This document shows, piece after piece, positions 5,322-9,554 of a stretch of DNA of 9,554 nt. The DNA is from Coxiellaceae bacterium. Its GTDB lineage: Bacteria; Pseudomonadota; Gammaproteobacteria; GCA-013414725. Under the pieces are notes generated by a model that searched no databases, was not told the origin of the DNA, and saw nothing but the letters and a program-made list of their open reading frames with translations. Numbering within the stretch: position 1 is the first letter of the stretch; every line of letters begins with the position of its first letter. The stretch spans positions 1,830,207-1,839,760 of the forward strand of contig CP058706.1 of the NCBI GenBank assembly GCA_013414725.1. The letters run 5' to 3'. A program made the position numbers and the translations under genes.

Positions 5322-7580
5322 TCACTGAAATTGAATTATTTGATTTGATTTTCCCGTCAATTCGTCATAGGCATTTTCATTTTCCCAAATGATGTTGTAT
5401 TCCGCGGGTGATAATGAAAGCCAATAACTAGTAATCGAATCTTTGTTGTCATTATATTTTGATCTTCCTATAATTTTTTCGCTGTCAAAACGAGGATCAT
5501 TGACATATTTTAAATATTCCACAAATGATTCAAAGCTTTGTTTACTAGAAAATGTAATGAGAACATTTCCAGTTTCATCATCAATAAACATCGATTCTTC
5601 TTGGTAATCAGTCAGGCTTTGTTGAACGTCGTTGTCAGTCGTACTTTTATTCGTTAGTGCAGAATTATTTTCGTTTTCTATGACGCTTGCTCTATAAGGC
5701 CCATTACTCGGAACAAATGACCCTTCTTCTTTTTGACGGGAAATTTTTCTTTCCTGTGTAATATATACATGCTGGCTATTGCAGTTGCACTATTTATATG
5801 GTTAGGTGAGTCCTCTATTTGAGTTCTTATTTTTTGATCATTTGATATGATTGTTTTACACGCAATTTTACAGGAATGTCATGAGGTAATAAAAAAGCGC
5901 CATGAATGCGGCCAACATTACTGGGCTTCTGCCTTTTCCAGCTTTGCAGTGAAAATAAATGCCATGTTTCTTTTTCCAATGATGGAAAGTATGATCAATT
6001 GCATCAAATGCTTGCTGCATGGCATTGTCAAAATTGGCTGTATAATCCTTAGCATTAACAATAATTTGGCTTATGCTGTCTTTGGCCAGGATTCAGTATT
6101 AAGAGTATTATTGGCTTCTTTGTCTTCAACTACAGAAATTACTAGTTTCAATGACTTCCCTAATGAATCAAAGTATTTTATCAATTTTTCTTTTCCTCCT
6201 CAGAGCTTGGAATTTGTCCTAGCATAATTCCGTCTGTAATTAAGTCAGCCCATTCAAAGGTGGATTTGGTAGAATTTCTAAGTTTCTTTTTAAAACCTCT
6301 TTTGTTCTGTTCATTTTAGCTGATGCTAACCATTGTAGTTTCTCTTTAGTATTGGAAAAATCAGCGTTTGATACGACAGTATTTCTGGTTGATAAAAATT
6401 TAGTTGACCACTCGGCTGATGAAATATTCGGGTCATACTGCAGGAAAGAAAAATAAGTTTCTTCAGGGCATTTTTCTAAGAGATTATTGGCAAATTCTAG
6501 TGGTGTTAAAATTGTTTCGCGCACGGATTTTGGGCCGCTATTATCTCTGACCGCATCATTGTTATCATGTTGATACATCCAAATTTGGTTTTTTACCGAA
6601 AGTAAAATTAATTTAATTTTAAAAATATCAAAAAATGATAGGCCTTGCTTTTTGAGAGGATTAATTTGATTTTATTTAATGCCTTGGTTAGTGTTAGTGT
6701 CTTGATATTAATTCGGCTTTTTGTTGGTTTGCTGAATATGCTGGAAACAATAGATTTTCTCTTTCTTTTTTTCGATTCTTTTGCTAATAGGGGTGGTTGT
6801 CTCCTTCTCTATTTGTTCCCAGTTGGTTGGATGAATGTGTTTATAAATATTCTCTTTTAGAGAAGCGTACAGTTGTTTTCCTAAAATATCATGCAGCACA
6901 TCCTTGATTTTTAAACAGATATCATCAATGCCAGTTGCTATGGCTTTCCTCAATGTGGTTTTGATTGATTCTGGTAAATTATCAACGTTATCATCATGTT
7001 CTACAAGTTGTCGTATTTCTTTGGTAATCGTTTCCTCATTGAGAGCTGTTTGATTATTTTGCAAGCGTTTTTACAATTATAAATATGAGGACTAGCTTGA
7101 AATATGCTATGGTTTCAGTGTTTTCTGGATCATACGAAAGTGTTTGCAGGCAAATCGGTTCTATTTCTGAAAATATTAATAATTTGGCGATCGTCTCTGT
7201 GCTAACTTTGGGCGACATTTGATCAAATTTAATTGGGTGTTTTACGTTATCCAAAGAAAATTCATAATAAATTTGACGTTGACTGGGATCAAAGCTATCT
7301 GGCAGCCATTGTGGAGCATAAGCATCATAAATTTTCTTTGCTCGCTGAAATGAACTATCATTTGTATTAGGAACTGTCTGTAGAGTAGAACTGCTAACTG
7401 CAATTACCCAGCGGATGGGGTTTTCGGGTCATTAAATAAGTTTCTCAAATAATAAAGATCGGTCGTGGTTTGATTATGCAAGGCAATTTGATGCATTTCT
7501 TCTGGATATGTCGTTCTTAAGCCTTCTATTGTTAAGCCAATGAAGATGTTTTCTGCAATTTTATAATTGGTCTCTAGCAT
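5322..7580 (-). CDS. Large protein with C-terminal dual-specificity / PTEN-like phosphatase domain (putative effector, frame broken at A/T runs)
   Basis: Composite of about 755 residues. The start is ATG at 7578-7580, beginning MLETNYKIAENIFIGL, with AAGGAA upstream; the stop is at 5322-5324. About ten breaks occur, mostly at A/T runs: plus-strand coordinates 7421-7424, 7068-7072, 6718-6722, 6630-6635, about 6195, 5891-5896, about 5830-5835 and about 5747-5751, plus less clean ones near 6255 and 6087. The N-terminal 430 or so residues were not recognised. They look soluble and helical, with no clear membrane segment. A phosphatase domain occupies 5750-6262, followed by a tail of about 140 residues ending GKSNQIIQFQ. 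It is transcribed toward the ankyrin gene from its own promoter. A host-directed phosphatase effector is inferred from the domain and neighbours. If the breaks are real, it is a pseudogene. Confidence 0.65.
5750..6262 (-). other. Dual-specificity phosphatase domain with PTEN-like P-loop HCKAGKGRS
   Basis: The domain opens FEWADLITDGIMLGQIP, as in the dual-specificity family (W-x-x-I-xx-x-I-xLG-x-xP). It continues through LVISVVED to the candidate general acid in AKDY (Asp codon at 6045-6047). The catalytic loop is IYFHCKAGKGRSPVMLAAF (motif at 5925-5951), with the Cys at 5946-5948. The loop fits HCx5R(S/T), and its CKAGKGR core is identical to that of PTEN, including both lysines that bind phosphoinositide. 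The Asp-to-Cys distance is 33 residues, close to the 32 of VHR and PTEN. A final QSYQMIKKIRTQIEDSP helix matches the region after the loop in PTPMT1-type enzymes. Lipid phosphate is a reasonable substrate guess, but phosphoprotein cannot be excluded. Confidence 0.85.
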
Positions 7581-7767
7581 GGCAAATTCCTTCTAATCAA
7601 TCCATTATAGGTGTGGTTTTTCAGTATATAATTGTTTGAAATTGTGTCAAGAGCGGGGTGATAAAAATAGAAATAATTAGAGGCCATGTTAAAAATGGGA
7701 AATTATGCTAATGTCATCCTGGGCACGTAGCGAAAAATGATGTGCGCTAGTATTTTTGAGATAGCTT
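7581..7767. other. Intergenic region between the glycine-zipper and phosphatase genes
   Basis: No gene is seen. The right half may hold the 3' end signal of the leftward glycine-zipper gene, though no strong terminator hairpin is evident. A stretch near 7714-7738 (GTCATCCTGGGCACGTAGCG) recalls short dispersed intergenic repeats of other bacteria, but only one copy is visible here. The left part carries the phosphatase gene promoter. Confidence 0.4.
7623..7650 (-). promoter_or_regulatory. Sigma-70 promoter for the phosphatase gene
   Basis: On the minus strand TTGACA (7645-7650) is a perfect -35 box. It is followed after 16 bases by TATACT (7623-7628), matching the -10 box at five of six positions. 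The predicted leader of about 35 bases contains AAGGAA before the ATG at 7580. This is the best promoter in the window, and its presence suggests the downstream gene is still expressed. Confidence 0.7.
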
Positions 7768-8330
7768 TTAATATTCTTGTATCGGAAGTGTTAAAGTATT
7801 GCCAGTGGGCCGTGTTTGCATCACAATCATGTTGTTTTGACCATTGAAATTGTAAGTGACCTCATAACCTTTGATTATTTTTTACTTGAGGTTTGTTTTG
7901 AGCAAACGTTTTGATAAATAACTTGTGGTTTTGGTTGATGCATATTTCTTTGAATTGCGTTACCACCAACAGCGCCAATAGCGGCGCCTGCAATAGTTGC
8001 TGCAGTACGGCTACTACCATTAATAATCGTATTACCGACCACTGCGCCAGTGACTCCGCCAATGACGGCGCCAACGCCGGGATAATAATGAGATTGTACA
8101 TAGATTATGCGTTGGGTTGGATGACAAATTCGGCGTGAACTAGTGGTTGTAGCATAATGTGGTTTTACTTGAACAATTTGAGCTACAGGGGGCTTCGGTT
8201 CAATGACAGGTAATGCAGTTTGTTGCTTGGGAGCAGGGTTTAATAATGTGTTTTGAATGAGTAATGTGCTGCCTACGCTTAAGGAAATAATTAAAAGGGA
8301 GGACAATACAAGGGGCCATGTCTTTTTCAC
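7768..8330 (-). CDS. Glycine-zipper 2TM envelope protein (one A/T-run frame break)
   Basis: The protein is about 187 residues. It starts at GTG (8328-8330), preceded by GAGAGAG, and reads MKKTWPLVLSSLLIISLSVG, a basic start and hydrophobic segment serving as signal peptide or membrane anchor. There is no lipobox Cys. A Pro/Gln-rich periplasmic stretch follows. The glycine-zipper at residues 85-125 reads GVGAVIGGVTGAVVGN, then ATIAGAAIGAVGGNAIQR, the pattern of the Rickettsia 17-kDa antigen / 2TM glycine-zipper family. Uncorrected, the frame stops at 7875. Adding one base at T-run 7878-7883 restores the family's C-terminal strand module, GYEVTYNFNGQNNMIVMQTR, and moves the stop to 7768-7770. 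The family is envelope-located; its exact function is uncertain. Confidence 0.8.
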
Positions 8331-8413
8331 TTTACTACTACTCTCTCGAAATATGCTTAAAATAAGCTTAAAAACCGCTATCTGGAAATTATCAAATCCC
8401 TTGTTAGTAGCCG

Positions 8414-8443
8414 ATTATAATCTATTTTTGAGTAAAAGTACAA
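8414..8443 (-). promoter_or_regulatory. Possible promoter for the glycine-zipper gene
   Basis: On the minus strand a perfect -10 box TATAAT (8414-8419) lies 18 bases after TTGTAC (8438-8443), a weak -35 box. The transcript would have a leader of about 75 bases before the GTG at 8330. Confidence 0.45.
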
Positions 8444-8555
8444 ATGACCAAGGCCTAAAAACCACTCTGATTTCACGAAAATAAAGCTTAGAGTAGGCCC
8501 CAGCCTGGCTACATTATTCGCATTTTCAGGCTTAACTGGTTAGGTATATCATTTT

Positions 8556-8584
8556 TAGGCAAAAAACGGTTTTTTAGCTATACT
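8556..8584 (+). promoter_or_regulatory. Possible promoter for ku-ligD
   Basis: TAGGCA (8556-8561) and TATACT (8579-8584) are separated by 17 bases and match consensus at four and five positions. Initiation near 8591 would fall at the edge of the palindrome at 8592-8604. The leader would be about 78 bases. Confidence 0.4.
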
Positions 8585-8591
8585 ATGTTAT

Positions 8592-8604
8592 AAGACTAAG
8601 TCTT
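8592..8604. promoter_or_regulatory. Palindrome at the expected ku transcription start, possible operator
   Basis: AAGACT-A-AGTCTT is a perfect 6-bp inverted repeat around one base, located just downstream of the candidate -10 box. Its position would suit a repressor site. No known regulator was recognised from it, and a repeat this short can arise by chance. Confidence 0.25.
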
Positions 8605-8668
8605 GCCTCGTTTTGCCCTATAAAATAGATCCCGTTGTATATTTTTATGCTTTTATGGAGGCAAGTTC

Positions 8669-9489
8669 ATGCCACGGCCTATTTGGAAAGGTCATATTAG
8701 TTTTGGGTTGGTCAATATTCCCGTCATTTTATATCCCGCTGAAAAAACTGCTAATATTCAGTTCAAGTTAGTCGATGGGCGCGATAAAGCACCAATTCAT
8801 TATTTGCGGATTAATGAACGTACAGGAAAAGAAGTGCCTTGGCCTGATGTCGCCAAAGCTTATGAATATGATGAGCATCGCTTTGTATTGATCAAAGAAG
8901 AAGAAATTAAAAAAATCGCTGGTGAGAATTCGAGAACTATCGATATTGAAAATTTTGTTGATAGAAATAAATTAGACTATGTCGATTTCGAAAAACCCTA
9001 CTATTTAGTGCCTGATAAAAAAGGTGAAAAAGGTTATGTGATATTACGGGAAGCATTATCGGCGACGAAAAAATTGGTATAGCTAAGGTAATTATTCATA
9101 CTCGTCAGTATTTGGCTGCCGTTTTGCCGTATGAAAATTCTTTGGTGCTTGAATTATTGCGATACCATCAAGACATTAGGAAGCCAGCAGAATTTGAAAT
9201 TCCTACGGCCAATACCAAAGCATACAAAGTCACAGCAAAAGAGCTACAAGTGGCTAAGCAATTAATCGAGTCAATGACGACATCTTGGCGCCCAGACAAA
9301 TATGAAGATGAGTTTCAATCAGCATTGGAAAAATGGATTGAAGCCAAGATACGCCATGAAAAACCACAGCGTATGAAACAACACGCAATTGCCGCTAAAA
9401 AGTCAAATGTGGTTGATTTCGTGGCTTTACTGAAGAAAAGCTTGGCGGAAAAGAATACTCATAAAAGCAAGCATGCAGCAAGAAGGTGA
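8669..9489 (+). CDS. ku: Ku protein, non-homologous end joining (one A-run frame break)
   Basis: Bacterial Ku is a homodimeric ring that binds DNA double-strand ends and recruits LigD. The start is ATG 8669, with TGGAGG at 8656-8661. The protein is about 273 residues, within the usual range. The N-terminus MPRPIWKGHISFGLVNIPV is canonical, followed by the core with KPYYLVPD and KGYVILREAL. The frame stops at 9082 unless one A is added to the A6 run at 9068-9073. With it, the protein reads ATKKIGIAKVIIHTRQYLAA, then ENSLVLELLRY, matching the family without a gap. The C-terminal tail VVDFVALLKKSLAEK plus a Lys/Arg-rich end is the part that contacts LigD and DNA in other Ku proteins. The 36-base gap to ligD indicates an operon. 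Confidence 0.92.
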
Positions 9490-9524
9490 ATTTCAGTTTC
9501 TGAATGCCCTTGTGGAGAATGGGT

Positions 9525-9554
9525 ATGTCATTAAAGGATTATCATCAAAAGAGA
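9525..9554 (+). CDS. ligD: ATP-dependent DNA ligase D, N-terminal ten codons (partial)
   Basis: The frame reads MSLKDYHQKR, the typical LigD N-terminus (MSLxxYxxKR, followed in full proteins by the phosphoesterase domain). GGAG at 9514-9517 gives good spacing to the ATG at 9525; an in-frame ATG at 9519 is less well spaced. LigD polymerises and ligates broken ends held by Ku. Only ten residues are visible, so the identification relies on this motif together with the position directly after ku. Confidence 0.75.
   Translation, partial: MSLKDYHQKR

Larger units (their letters stand above)
8331..8668. other. Divergent intergenic region between the glycine-zipper gene and ku
   Basis: This stretch of 338 bases has no convincing gene. 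It carries a candidate leftward promoter at 8414-8443, a candidate rightward promoter at 8556-8584, and a 13-base palindrome at 8592-8604, each listed separately. Confidence 0.6.

Noticed and set aside
5847..6227. Rightward open frame of 126 codons
   Set aside because: It is antisense to the phosphatase domain, whose minus-strand reading contains the catalytic HCKAGKGRS motif.
7805..7813. Nine-base match to the tRNA-Lys 3' end (reverse complement ACGGCCCAC), a possible att site
   Set aside because: It is short, lies inside the coding part of the glycine-zipper protein (QTRPTGN) and lacks the adjoining T-arm sequence. Chance is the better explanation.
7911..8138. Rightward open frame opposite the glycine-zipper gene
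   Set aside because: The Asn/Ala/Ser-rich product is the antisense of GGC/GCC-rich glycine-zipper codons. There is no independent support.
9473..9554. Open frame from ATG 9473 overlapping the end of ku
   Set aside because: It begins MQQEGEFQFLN with no ribosome binding site of its own, while the other frame gives the canonical LigD start MSLKDYHQKR with GGAG in front.
1..9554. CRISPR arrays, rRNA genes, insertion-sequence transposases
   Set aside because: No regularly spaced repeats, rRNA sequence or transposase motifs (DDE, HUH or serine recombinase) were found on either strand.

Overview
The window looks like chromosomal DNA of an AT-rich gammaproteobacterium living in eukaryotic cells, most likely a member of the Legionellales. 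The evidence is an SdhA start of gammaproteobacterial type, a standard bacterial tRNA-Lys, a Ku/LigD repair locus, and between them a block of large eukaryote-like proteins: a U-box joined to a Rab-like GTPase with a C-terminal CaaX box, an ankyrin/coiled-coil protein, and a protein with a PTEN-like CX5R phosphatase loop. The taxon is inferred from gene content; no marker fixes genus.

Layout. 1-117 (minus): 5' end of a succinate dehydrogenase flavoprotein gene. 275-350 (plus): tRNA-Lys(CTT). 468-2092 (plus): U-box / helical linker / Rab-like GTPase / CLVM. 2093-2357 (plus): remnant of an OLD-family ATPase/nuclease starting directly at the effector stop codon. 2358-2608: no gene seen; a candidate promoter lies at its end. 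2609-5224 (plus): large coiled-coil and ankyrin protein. 5250-5286: hairpin between convergent genes. 5322-7580 (minus): large protein with a dual-specificity/PTEN-like phosphatase domain and a good sigma-70 promoter. 7768-8330 (minus): glycine-zipper envelope protein. 8331-8668: divergent promoter region. 8669-9489 (plus): Ku. 9525-9554 (plus): first ten codons of ligD.

Reading frames. Every long gene here is chopped into short open frames, including the conserved Ku and glycine-zipper genes. In nearly every case the protein is restored by adding one or two bases, usually A or T and usually within an A/T run, and the restored sequence matches known family motifs across the break. I therefore annotate composite genes. 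The pattern fits systematic homopolymer under-calling in the source assembly better than decay, although genuine pseudogenes or polymerase slippage cannot be excluded from sequence alone.

How the genes may work together (inference): the three large genes look like host-directed effectors acting on ubiquitination, Rab/membrane identity and phosphoinositides. They sit in an accessory block between a tRNA gene and housekeeping or repair genes. Ku and LigD would form a two-gene non-homologous end-joining operon.
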